The notes below the pieces were generated by a model. It was not told where the DNA came from, did not search any database, and saw only the letters and a program-made list of their open reading frames with translations. Positions 21,335 through 31,097 of a stretch of DNA of 64,000 bases are shown in pieces (positions within the stretch are counted from its first letter, which is position 1; every line of letters begins with the position of its first letter). Origin of the DNA: Rhexocercosporidium sp. MPI-PUGE-AT-0058 (Eukaryota; Ascomycota; Leotiomycetes; Helotiales); contig JAGTJL010000002.1 in assembly GCA_020746875.1 (NCBI GenBank), positions 868,001 through 932,000 of the forward strand, in the 5' to 3' direction. Position numbers and translations under genes: made by a program.

Positions 21335-22090
21335 GTTTTCTTTCCACGTGAACGCTAAGTTGTTCATGCTCGTCAGCGTCGAAGGGTGGTCCACTCCGAG
21401 CTTCGTCTTGCGAGTCTCTATGACTTGCACTAACAGCTTCTCAGTATTATCCCACCGGCCTCGGTTCCGGTACGTCGATGCCATGTTGGCTATGCTCGTC
21501 AGCGTGAAAGGGTGGTCCACTCCGAGCTTCGTCTTGCTCGTTTTTATGACTTGCACCTCTAGCTTCTCCGCATCATCCCACCGGCCTCGATTCCGGTACG
21601 TCGATGCTATGTTAGCCATACTCGCCAGCGTGGAAGGGTGGTCCACTCCGAGCTTCGTCTTGCTTGTCTCCATGACTTGCACGTCCAGCATTTCAGCATT
21701 ATCCCACCGGCCTTGGTTCCGGTACGTCGATGCCAGGTTGGCTATACTCGTCAGCGTATCTGGGTGGTCCACTTCGAGCTTCGTCTTGCGAGTCTCTATG
21801 ACTTGTATATCCAGCTTCTCAGCATCATCCCACCGGCCTTGGTTCTAAAACGTCGATGCCAGGTTGGCTATACTCGTTAGCGTGTCTGGGTGGTCCACTC
21901 CGAGCTTCGTCTTGCTCGTCTCCATGACTTGCATATCCAGCTTCTCAGTATCATCCCACCGGCCTTGGTTCCGGTACGTCGATGCCAGGTTGGCCATGCT
22001 CGTCAGCGTCGAAGGGTGGTCCACTCCGAGCTTCGTCTTGCGAGTCTCCATGACTTGCACTTCCAGCTCTTTAGCTTCGTCCCACCGGCC
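21335..22090 (-). repeat. Six 126-bp TPR repeats of NLR1
   Basis: Six units of 126 bp, all with core LGVDHP; the paralogue NLR2 has only three. One unit carries the in-frame TAG at 21845. Confidence 0.9.
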
Positions 22091-23748
22091 ATTCAGGTTA
22101 AACGCCAAGCCCACTATTGCTATCCCACTTAGCGTATCCTTATCCTCATTACTAAGAATCTTCTTGCGAACTTTTATAGCGCGAACTGACATATTCTCTG
22201 CCTCAACGCCTTTCCCCATTTTCCACGCGTATCACGCTGCTTTATATAGCACCGAAGCCCAGTCTTTTAAAGATTCTTTTTCCTTTGGCTTCTGTGCTGC
22301 TGCCGATTGCGCGTGTGGAAAGAGTGCTCGACACCTTTCCCAATTCTCGTACTCTCCCGATGGAAGTCCTGCGTCAAGATTCCTGAGAAACGCAGATTTC
22401 CACGTCTTTATGTGCCCGTGAGCTTCAAGCCAATTTCGCGTTGCTAGTTGTACTAGTCCATGCATTTCGAAGGTTGTGCCGTCTTTATTATCGAAGATGA
22501 ACGAGTAATTTCGCAAGACCACGAGATCGTCTTCGAACCCATCATTGACACTAGATTGTGATCCTTCACTTCCATTGTCATCACTGTACTCAGCACCGAT
22601 ATCAGATTGATTGTGATCGTTGTTCCTTTCCTGGTTGTACTGCGACTGCTCATCTCGACTTCGAAGTAGGGCCTCAGGGATTCCTTGCCGGTCAAAGAAG
22701 CTCATAAGCGATAACAAATCAGCAGCTGTTCGTTGTATCTCAAGAATGTATTCAAAAGATATCTGCTATGTAATAATGATAGAGTTCTTCGCCTGCCCGT
22801 CTCGACGGAGCTGTCCGCCATCGCAGTTAAGTAGACTGGTTCTCTTCTTATCGCTCTTCCGAAAGTCCTGTAGATACTGGCGCACGGAATACCGTGGCAC
22901 TCTTTGGGAGATATATGCAGCAGCTTGAACAATGGCGAGAGGCATATACTCGAGGACCGCAGCGAGCTCATCAAGTTCCTTGCCATCCTCCTGTGATCCC
23001 AGCTTCTTCTCAAACAGTGCCAGCCCATCCGCCCTGCTCATCGGTCCAACTGCAATGATGTCGCCCGGTTCAACTACCTTTAGAGCAGCACCTTTGCTTC
23101 TTGTGGTTACGAGAATCGTCCCATTCTGGCATTGCGGAAGGTAAGAGACAAGCGGCCGTAAGTTCCCGCTCCCTGCGTCGCTTGTTTGCCCATCTTGCCC
23201 AGTCCTCCGGTCCTCGACGAGGAAGCCAGCGTCATCCACATTATCAAGTATAAGAACCCACTTCCCCTTTTTATCGTCGCACAGCCAGTCGCGCACGAGC
23301 TGGAAAATATTGGCCGTTGGGTTCTTCCGCCCCGGGATCTTGACATGGTCTGCAACCTCTCGAAAGCTCTCCTCAAACCGGGCAGCATTGCTCGCATGAA
23401 TCCAGAACACCCATGTCTCCGGCGAGCGGTCTCGAGTTCGATAGGCGTATTCGATGGCGAGTTGTGATTTGCTTACAGCGATTAGCAATCCGTATTCATC
23501 AAGGGGGTTACCTTACCCGACGCCGCCCAAGCCAACAAGCGCGGTCCGAGATCCTGAGACAGCGCATTTCCGGTGAATCTGATCGAGTATCTCTCGCTCG
23601 ACGAAGTCTGCGTCGCGACTGAAGGGTATAACGATCGACGGGTTTGGTGGAGTCTCTGGTCGCTCTGCGGGTCGGGACGTCATTAGCGCGGGGTCAGCTT
23701 GGACCTTTGCGACTTACCAGGAGGGGCATGGTGGTCGAACTGAGCGTT

Positions 23749-23805
23749 GACAGGGCCGTTGAATATTCCACCTTGAAGACCGGAGTTGCCCTCGCCAAAA
23801 GATAT
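23749..23805 (-). other. PP/RHIM-like amyloid signalling motif (NLR1)
   Basis: Encodes ISFGEGNSGLQGGIFNGPV. It aligns without gaps to the HeLo-like C-terminal motif (10 of 19 identical) and to NLR2. The Gly-hydrophobic-Gln-x-Gly core resembles the PP/RHIM-related motif of fungal HELLP systems. Confidence 0.8.
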
Positions 23806-23817
23806 CGTGGTTGCCAT

Positions 23818-23994
23818 TGCAGCGGTTTTGCGTTGGACTGTTGGTAGCAGCTGTGTGTATTGATGTCGTTGGCCATCCTTCAGCCGCATCGACGTGCGGC
23901 TACCTCCCAGTCAGATTGACGGCGCTTCTGGGATCTCACCGAATTCAAGGCCATATCTTCCTTCACGCCCAGTTTCGGTTCTCAACAACTACAA
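23818..23994. promoter_or_regulatory. Divergent promoter between NLR1 and HeLo-like gene
   Basis: A 177-bp gap between two divergent ATGs. About 120 bp next to NLR1 is conserved upstream of NLR2 (28525-28649), including the palindrome-like CCGCACGTCGATGCGG and CAGCTGCTACCAAC. Conservation outside the coding region suggests shared control elements or simply a recent duplication. Confidence 0.55.
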
Positions 23995-24875
23995 ATGGCG
24001 GATCCTCTCAGCATTACTGCGAGTGTCGTCGGTATAATTGTACCGGCTCTACACGGCACACGACTATTACTAGGAGATCTGCAGCAGCTCAGCGATGCAC
24101 CTAAAACCATTAAACGCCTAACTGATGACGTCCAGTCAGTTCATGCAACACTGGAGTTGCTTCAAGGGGTAGAAGATGGAGATTGGAAGTCCCTTGGCCA
24201 AAACGTAGCAGAGCAGTCAAAGGCGACTATCAGCAGCTGCACGCAGGCTTGCGTTCTTTTTAGGGTCGATCTACAGAAGTGGACAAAACACTCAGAAGGA
24301 AAGCTGACATGGCTGGACCGAGCAAATGTGGGATTCTTCAAGAAAGACCAAGCCAAGGCCATGTCTGAGCAGCTTCAAAGCTGTAAGCTTGCCGTTAATC
24401 TCATCGTTGGTGTTGCAACCTTGTAAGTAATACTGGCTCTACCTTTTTGTTCCAGGTCCAACCTTGCTACAGGTATAGTTCTGTCCGTAATAGCCATGTC
24501 ACGGACGAGATAAAGAAGACAATATCTACAAGGCAGGATGAGGTTAATGGTGCCATTACTACGGCAGATCGACAGCTGGTGGTGGTGGAGACGAAGCTGG
24601 AAGAGCTGAACCTCAGTAGCGACGATGACGGCGCGGCTGGATCTAGTCAAGGAAAAGATGAGGTGTTGCGACAACTTGAGGAGGAACTGAAGGGCGCGAA
24701 AGCGTCGCAGAAGCTGCTGACTGAGCTGCTGTCCAAGTCGCAGGAGGAAGCTATTGCGAAAACGGCGGGAACTCAGACCGGTTCGATTACAGTGAGCTTT
24801 GGGGCTAACAACACGGGCTTCCAAGCTGGGAACATCAATGGGGGAGTTCATGGAATGAATTTTGGAGGAAAGTAA
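23995..24875 (+). CDS. HeLo-like (HELLP-type) cell-death effector with C-terminal amyloid motif
   Basis: Exons 23995-24422 and 24473-24875 (50-nt intron, GTAAGT...CTACAG) give 276 aa. The N-terminus (MADPLSITASVVGIIVPAL, LQQLSDAPKTIKRLTDDVQS) is the fungal HeLo-like domain seen at the head of STAND proteins and in HELLP; such domains form membrane-active helical bundles related to MLKL. The region around the splice (LYSSVRNSHVTDEIKKTIST) continues the domain. A charged coiled-coil-like linker follows (EEELKGAKASQKLLTELLSKSQEE). The last residues hold VSFGANNTGFQAGNINGGV, matching the first-exon motif of both flanking NLRs. Known logic: an activated NLR templates amyloid folding of the effector motif. 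The frame is fully intact. Assignment to the PP-motif class is from recall and should be tested with a profile. Confidence 0.88.
24792..24848 (+). other. PP/RHIM-like amyloid signalling motif (HeLo-like effector)
   Basis: VSFGANNTGFQAGNINGGV at the extreme C-terminus; 13 of 19 residues are identical to the NLR2 N-terminal motif. Confidence 0.82.
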
Positions 24876-25295
24876 GCATGTGATATTGTGATCAAGGCAG
24901 ATTTATTCGTCTAATATTGAAATGGTGCTGTTTTTGAGCTTTACCAGGGCCAAAGGTTCTTAAGCAATAGGAAAATGGCGTGTTTTGTGCAAGTTGTTTT
25001 CCTATCGGGAAAGATAATGTGCACACAACAACTAAGTTAATCCCTAGAATAGAGTCTACTCTTTTAAATCTGTAGTATCTCCTCCTGAACTATGTTTCCT
25101 ATGTTTATGCCTAGGTTGTAATAAGCATTTCTGCCATCACGATACTGGAACCTTGGTTATTTTTAGCTCTATTGCGCAAAGGTCACGTGAAATACATTGC
25201 GCGGGACGGATCGAGCAGCAGCCTTGTGGCTTCGTGTCGTTCGGCGTGCGTCTGTTGGGCTCCCGCATCATCTCCACTACCACCGCCAAAGACTC
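24876..25295. other. Intergenic region upstream of transposase
   Basis: No gene. I looked for terminal inverted repeats of the transposase here and downstream of 27092 and found none that I trust. Confidence 0.5.
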
Positions 25296-27092
25296 ATGAG
25301 CGACCGCGCCAGTAAAGCCCTTGCAGAGGCGTCTTTGTCAGGAGAGCCTCAAACATATGATGCCAGATCAAAACGCAGTGGAGTCCCTCTGACTACCCTT
25401 TATTATCGCGATCATGGGCGGCCCTCGAGAGAAGCAAAGGCCCAAGGCCAGCAATATCTCACTCCATCAGAGGAGAAAGCCCTCGAAACGTATTTAAAAC
25501 AGATGGCTGACCTCGGGCATCCTGTGCGAATCAAGTATCTGCCGTCCCTCGCCTTCAGTATCGCCCGGCGCCGTTCCACAACGGAGAAAGCGATCAAGCC
25601 TCCGAACAAGAACTGGGCTCAAGCCTTCCAGAAGCGTCATCCAGCACTTACATCACGACGAATGAAGGCGATGGACTGGAAACGCCATGAGAATAATATA
25701 TATGACAAGGTAACACACTGGTTTGAGGTCATCGGGAAGGTCTTGAACGATCCGGATATTCTGCCCCAGAATGTGTACAATATGGACGAGACAGGAGTTA
25801 TGCTGTGCATGCTCAACTCTGTCAAGGTCCTCGTAAGTAAAGACGATCAGCGAGATTACAGAGGCGCAGGCGTTAAGCGAACCACGGTGACTGCCATTGA
25901 GTGTATCAGTGGAGACGGTAGGTCTTTATTACCAATGATTATTTGGCCAGCCACAACCCATCGCAGTAACTGGACTACATTCCCTACCCCTGGATGGCAC
26001 TATGCATGTACCGAGTCTGGATACACCGACTCCAAGGTCAACTTTGAGTGGCTCAAGCGTGTGTTCGATCCCCAAACCAAAGGGCAGGCTGACCAGAAGC
26101 CACGAGTATTAATTTCCGATGGGTTTGGGACGCATGAGACTCTCGAAGTCTTGGAGTTTTGTTTTGAGAACAACATCACCCTCTGTCGCCTCCCCTCCCA
26201 TACCACCCACAAGCTTCAGCCGTGTGACGTCGGAGTCTTTGCACCTCTAAAGGATGCATATCGAGAAGAGGTTGAGCGACTCTATCGGGGAGGTGTGAAC
26301 ACAATTGGCAAAGAACATTTCACGTTTGTATACCACTCTGCTAGGAACAAGGCGTTCACGAAGAGAAACATCACATCCGCATTCGCGGCCTGTGGACTGT
26401 TCCCGCTGAACGCAGACAGAGTATTGAGGAAAACTCCGAGGGCCCCGTCGTCTCATTCAACTGTTCAGATGGTCAATGTGAGGGAGATAACATTATGTCA
26501 GCAAGACGAAGTACCACAAACACCTGTCACGCCAGTAACAGCAGATGCTCTCATGTCGTTGCATAATCTGATCAAACAGGATACTGGTACACTTACCGAG
26601 ACAAGTATACCACGGCTACAGAGGCATGTGCAGAAGCTTGCCAATGCTGGCCAAACATCCATTGCGTATTGTGCCCTCCTCGACGAACAAAATTCATTCT
26701 TGAAAAGTATAAACAATGAAGCCAAAGTTCGCCGATCAACCAAATCTGAAATACTAGCGAAAGGGCAAGGCAAGGTGATGAGCTATGAAGACATTGAGGA
26801 GGCACGAGCAAAACGTACTGCGAAAGGTGCTATGAAGGTGAAGGGGAAACGAGGTCGGAAGCGTAAGTTGACTGCGTTGGAGCCGACCGAGCCAGACGTG
26901 GAGGCGGAGCCAGAAGCGGCACATGCTGCGAAGGAGTTGGTGGGTAAAATGAAACGCGGCCGGAAGCGTAAGATCATCGCGCAGACGGCCGACAACACTG
27001 AAGCAGGACCAGAGCCAGAGCCAGAACCAGAAGGGGCGCAGGTGATCGACGCTCCAAAGCCATTCAGGGCACCGGTGGCACGCATGATCTGA
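25296..27092 (+). CDS. pogo/Fot-type Tc1-mariner transposase (DDE_1)
   Basis: A 598-aa frame from the ATG at 25296. The N-terminus has a psq-like helix-turn-helix (SKRSGVPLTTLYYRDHG) and a CENP-B-like second HTH region (KNWAQAFQKRHPALTSRR). The catalytic triad is present: YNMDETGVML (first Asp), VLISDGFGTHE (second Asp), LQPCDVGVFAPLK (third Asp). The C-terminal tail carries two KRGRKRK blocks, AT-hook-like, within acidic/proline-rich sequence. The usual length for Fot/pogo enzymes is about 500-600 aa. There are no stops, although its duplicated neighbours are RIP-damaged, so it is either a recent insertion or single copy here. It lies between the HeLo-like gene and the C2H2 gene. Confidence 0.92.
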   Translation: MSDRASKALAEASLSGEPQTYDARSKRSGVPLTTLYYRDHGRPSREAKAQGQQYLTPSEEKALETYLKQMADLGHPVRIKYLPSLAFSIARRRSTTEKAIKPPNKNWAQAFQKRHPALTSRRMKAMDWKRHENNIYDKVTHWFEVIGKVLNDPDILPQNVYNMDETGVMLCMLNSVKVLVSKDDQRDYRGAGVKRTTVTAIECISGDGRSLLPMIIWPATTHRSNWTTFPTPGWHYACTESGYTDSKVNFEWLKRVFDPQTKGQADQKPRVLISDGFGTHETLEVLEFCFENNITLCRLPSHTTHKLQPCDVGVFAPLKDAYREEVERLYRGGVNTIGKEHFTFVYHSARNKAFTKRNITSAFAACGLFPLNADRVLRKTPRAPSSHSTVQMVNVREITLCQQDEVPQTPVTPVTADALMSLHNLIKQDTGTLTETSIPRLQRHVQKLANAGQTSIAYCALLDEQNSFLKSINNEAKVRRSTKSEILAKGQGKVMSYEDIEEARAKRTAKGAMKVKGKRGRKRKLTALEPTEPDVEAEPEAAHAAKELVGKMKRGRKRKIIAQTADNTEAGPEPEPEPEGAQVIDAPKPFRAPVARMI

Positions 27093-27332
27093 TCTGAAGT
27101 GCAGGCTGTGGAGAATCAAATTGTTACAGGAGGAGACAGAATGGTATTGCTCTTTTCTTTGGTTCGAATAGATGTCTTGAGGCTGTCGGGGCAGGCCTCA
27201 TGAGTAATTACTGTGCGCTAGATTTGTCTCCCTCGTACTCTCAGCATAATAACAAAATTTCCAACTTGTCACTCTCTGTATCTTTGGTACTAGCCTCTCC
27301 CAACTCTCCCTCCCATTATTACTCAGCGACCT

Positions 27333-28062
27333 TCAAACCGGGACCAAGAACCGGTCCAAATCGAGATCTAAGAGATCAGCGCTCTGGAATTTATGTTTGT
27401 TCTGCAGGTGGCGACGGAAATTGTCTTTGCGCTTAATAGGTTGACAGACTGCATCCTCGCCGCATTTGTAGCCTGCTGCCGTACATCGATATCGCGCCCC
27501 AGTCTTGTGGATATCCTTGATATGGCGACGAAGGTCTTTGGGCCATATGAAGGCTGGAGTATCGCAGCCGAGACCACACCTGTATAATTTTGGGGAGATT
27601 GATGATCTATGAGCTGTTAATCTCCCTCAGAGACAATAGGAGAGTGACTACTACATACCTGAAGTTTGCTCGCTTTACCACGAATCTGTTGTCCTCAGAA
27701 CTGGTGCTTTGACAAGACTTTTGTGCTCCATGTAGATACGTCTTCAACCAGGACAGCCTCCGCTCCGTAGTGGTAAGAGTGCCCTCAGTCCTTCCTTTAT
27801 CTGGAGATGTTTCGAAGGCTGACTCGGCTGGACCAGGCAGATTCTCCTCCTCCCCCTCCTCCTCCTCTTTCCCCTCATCCTTATGCACTTCGACACATTC
27901 TACTCCACCACCATCCCTCCAACCTCCGGCGCCGCCCTGTGGGACATCTGCAGCACCTTCGCGTCTCCACGCAGCCGCGACCCAATAGGCCTCATCATTG
28001 TAGTTCTCTTCGTCAATAAGCAGATTGTCGAAGCTCCCCTGGCTCTCGCGAATAGAATCCAT
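27333..28062 (-). CDS. C2H2 zinc-finger protein
   Basis: Exons 28062-27659 and 27579-27333 join in frame (intron GTATGT...ATACAG) to 216 aa. The first exon is acidic and Gly-rich with a KEEEEGEEE run. The second encodes two finger-like units: FRCGLGCDTPAFIWPKDLRRHIKDIH, then the unit YRCTAAGYKC...FRRHLQNKH, where the spacing Cys-x3-Cys/Cys-x5-Cys and His-x4-His is of a fungal tandem C2H2 type. It is probably nuclear and DNA- or RNA-binding. It sits between the transposase and NLR2; whether it belongs to the cell-death cluster is unknown. Confidence 0.78.
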
Positions 28063-28649
28063 TTAATGTAGTAGATAGCAATGTAAACTGCTCGCCATAT
28101 TTCCCTCGTCTGGTATGCTCTCCATTATGATGAGTATCAATAGGTAACACTTGTATCACCGGCCTCCCTCACGGCAACTTGCAGAGGACCGGGGACAGAC
28201 TTGTGGTACCACTGGGAAGTTGCATGCAATGACTGGAATACCAAATATGTTCCTCCTCACTCCCATCCGGTGCACTCCATATCCGAAAGGTATTCTGAAG
28301 ACAACATGATGTTCATAGATGCGACCAAAGTTCAGAAATTCTTGTTGTAGTATTCGAGGTTGTGGAGTGGCGGCGCAGATTGCAGAATATCCTTGACCGG
28401 ACGACGGATCAATGGCGGAATAAAGGCCATGTTGATATGAACCCATTGATGTGGATATATACGCATTAGTATTTCGGGTTATCCTGGAAACGCCAGAGTG
28501 ACGATGGGGGGAGATGGATACATGAGCTGAGACCCCAGAAGCGACGTGATACTGACTAGGGTAGCTGCACGTCGATGCGGCTGAAGGATGGCTAACGACA
28601 TTAATACAGACAGCTGCTACCAACACTCCATCGCAAACCCTCTGCTGTA
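28063..28649. promoter_or_regulatory. NLR2 upstream region
   Basis: The 120 bp next to NLR2 (28525-28649) repeats the NLR1 upstream region and marks the inner end of the inverted duplication. Upstream of 28525 no gene is seen, and there is no second HeLo-like gene. Confidence 0.55.
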
Positions 28650-28661
28650 ATGGCATCCGCG

Positions 28662-28718
28662 ATATCCTTTGGTGATGCCAACTCCGGCTTCCAAGCCTAC
28701 AACATCAACGGACCGGTC
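28662..28718 (+). other. PP/RHIM-like amyloid signalling motif (NLR2)
   Basis: ISFGDANSGFQAYNINGPV. It shares S-F-G-x-x-N-x-G-x-Q and N-G-x-V with the other two copies; the core Gly after Gln-Ala is Tyr here. Confidence 0.78.
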
Positions 28719-30432
28719 AATACTCAGTTCCACCACCATGCCCCTCCTGGTAAGTCGCAAAAGGTCCATGCTGACCCCGCGCTACTGACGTCTCCACTCG
28801 CAGAACGACCAGAGACTACACCGAACCCGTCGATCGTCATACCCTTCAGTCGCGACGCAGACTTCGTCGAGCGAGGGATACTCGATCAGATTCAACAGAA
28901 ATGCGCTGTCTCAGGATCCCGAACCGCGCTCGTTGGCTTGGGCGGCGTTGGGTAAGCGCAAACCTTTGGTTAATGCGTATTGCTAACCGCTGTAAAGTAA
29001 ATCACAACTCGCCATCGAATACGCCTATCGAACTCGAGATCGCTCGGCGGAAACATGGGTGTTCTGGGTTCACGCGAGCAATGCCGCCCGATTCGAGCAA
29101 AGCTTTCGAGAGATTGCACATCGTGTAAAGATCCCGGGGCGGCAGAATCCAACGGCCAATATCTTCCAGCTGGTGCACGACTGGCTGTGCGACGAAAGGA
29201 AAGGGAAGTGGGTCCTTATACTGGATAATGTGGACGATGCTGGCTTTCTAGTTGAGACTCGAAGGACTGGGAAAGATGTGCCAACAAGCTCCGCAGACAG
29301 CGGAAAATCACGACCGCTTGTCTCCTACCTGCCGCAATGCCAGCATGGAACGACTCTAATCACCACAAGGACCAAGGTGGCGGCGTTACAGCTTGTGGAA
29401 GACAGCAGCCTGATTGCAGTAGAGCCTATGGACAAGATTGACGCAGTTGCACTGCTTGAAAAGAAGCTCAGGATACAAGAGGACAGCGACGCCGATGGCA
29501 AGAACGGTGACATCATTGACTTAGCAGCAGTGCTGGAACACATGCCGCTTGCTATCGTCCAAGCAGCGGCATACATTTCCCAAAGAGCGCCGAGGTGTTC
29601 AGTGTCGGAATACCTAGACAAGTTTCGGAAAAGCGACAGCGAGAAGACAAGTCTCTTAGATAATAAAGCTGGACATCTTCGACGAGACCGAGAGGCTAAG
29701 AACTCTATCATCATCACATGGCATATATCATTCGAGCACATACGTCAGAGCAGGCCATCGGCAGCTGACCTACTGTCTCTAATGAGTCTGTTTGACCGGC
29801 AAGGGATTCCTGAGCGGCTGGTTCGTGATCGAATTGAGACTGAGGTTTCCAACCCAATCAAAGAGAAGAATCGCCAGAGAATACGGCCCCGACCATTCCA
29901 GCGTCTGACACGCCTCTTTCATCGCAAGAGAGACGATTGTGAACGCCAAGATCGAGATGTGAAGAATAATGTATGTTGTAATGAATTCGAGGACGACCTG
30001 CTTGTATTGAGAAATTACGCATTTATCTCTGTCTCCAAGATCCAGTCAGTATTTGAAATGCACGCACTTGTGCAGCTAGCAATGAGAACGTGGCTGGAAG
30101 CAAAGGGAGATCTAGAAAGATGGAGGCGGCACTACTGTAAGATACTTTCTAACGAATTCCCTACGGGAGAATATGATAACTGGGCTAGATGCCAAGAACT
30201 TTTCCCACACGCGCAATCGGCAGCCGCACAGAAACCAGAGGAACAAGACTCAGTACTAGACTGGGCTTCAGTATTGTACAACGCAGCATGGTATGCTTGG
30301 AGAATGGGTAAAGGCGTAGAGGCCGAGAATATGTCAGTTCGCGCTATGAAAGTTCGCAAGAAGATTCTTGGTGATGAGGACAAGGATACGCTAAGTGGAA
30401 TGGCAATGGTGGGCTTGGCATATAAGCTGAAC

Positions 30433-30810
30433 GGCCGGTGGGATGATGCGGAAAAGCTACAAGTGCAAGTCATGGAGATGAGCAAGACAAAGCTCGGCGT
30501 GGACCACCCAGACACGCTGACGAGCATGGCTAACCTGGCATCGACGCTTTCGAACCAAGGCCGGTGGGATGAGGCGGAGAAGCTGGAGGTGCAAGTCATG
30601 GAGACTCGCAAGACGAAGCTTGGAGTGGACCACCCTTCGACGCTGACGAGCATGGCCAACCTGGCATCGACGTACCGGGACTAAGGCCGGTGGGATGATG
30701 CTGAGAAGCTGGATATGCAAGTCATGGAGACTCGCAAGACGAAGCTCGGAGTGGACCACCCAGACACGTTAATGATGATGAACAACTTGGCGTTCACATG
30801 GAAGGGAAAC
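30433..30810 (+). repeat. Three 126-bp TPR repeats of NLR2
   Basis: Three units homologous to the six of NLR1; the TAA at 30682 lies at the end of the second unit. Confidence 0.9.
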
Positions 30811-31097
30811 GGCAAAGAAGTGGAAGCTGTAAGACTTATGGAAGATTGTGTACGAGCTCGGAAACGTGTCCTAGGACTGAATCATCCAGATTCTATTTCA
30901 TCTTGCATAGCTTTAGATGCATGGAAGGCTGAGCAAGAGGATGCTGTATTATTAATTAAGAGTCCTGTAGATGGGTAAACTTGATAGATTGCAAAGTGTA
31001 CTATAATATAAATATTCGTAATAGGCTGACGATTTGTAATTATCAGCACTCAGCGTGAGTGTTTGAGCTCTTAAATGAGGCACTCCCTGCCAACATC

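Larger units (their letters stand above)
21173..23817 (-). pseudogene. NB-ARC-TPR NLR with N-terminal amyloid-type motif (NLR1)
   Basis: Exons 23817-23718, 23664-23517 and 23471-21173. Exon 1 encodes MATTISFGEGNSGLQGG..., a short motif like that of the neighbouring HeLo-like protein. Exon 2 leads to GLGGVG; the P-loop is split by an intron, and exon 3 resumes KSQLAIEYAYRTRDRS. NB-ARC motifs: WVLILDNVDDAGF, ILVTTRSK, MPLAIVQAAAYISQR, MHGLVQLA. Then six 42-residue TPRs (GRWDxAEKLxVQVxETxKTKLGVDHPxTLTSxANLAST). The frame is continuous but has stops at 22766-22768 (TGG to TAG), 22232-22234 (TGG to TGA) and 21845-21847. The first is a CpA to TpA change on the plus strand. It starts 177 bp from the HeLo-like gene, divergently, suggesting a shared promoter. 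Confidence 0.92.
28650..30978 (+). pseudogene. NB-ARC-TPR NLR with N-terminal amyloid-type motif (NLR2)
   Basis: Exons 28650-28749, 28804-28951 and 28998 onward. Exon and intron positions equal those of NLR1, including an intron within the P-loop (GLGGVG/KSQLAIEY). Exon 1 encodes MASAISFGDANSGFQAYN.... NB-ARC motifs: WVLILDNVDDAGF, LITTRTKVAA, MPLAIVQAAAYISQR, FEMHALVQLAM. TPR part: three 42-residue units. One TAA at 30682-30684 replaces a CAA (Gln) in the second TPR, again CpA to TpA; the frame then continues to 30978. Translation to the TAA would give 644 aa with an intact motif and NB-ARC but only about 1.9 TPRs, so a truncated product is possible. It may be functional or a pseudogene. Confidence 0.92.

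Noticed and set aside
21330..22421. Plus-strand open frames opposite the NLR1 TPR array
   Set aside because: Antisense shadows of the repeats; the minus strand carries the NB-ARC-TPR sequence.
25000..27200. Terminal inverted repeats of the pogo-like transposase
   Set aside because: Only 7-bp chance matches (AGTTGTT/AACAACT) were found, and none is flanked by TA in a sensible position.
28156..28656. A gene on the minus strand upstream of NLR2
   Set aside because: It overlaps the duplicated promoter block and shows no domain; the homologous left-arm region is non-coding.
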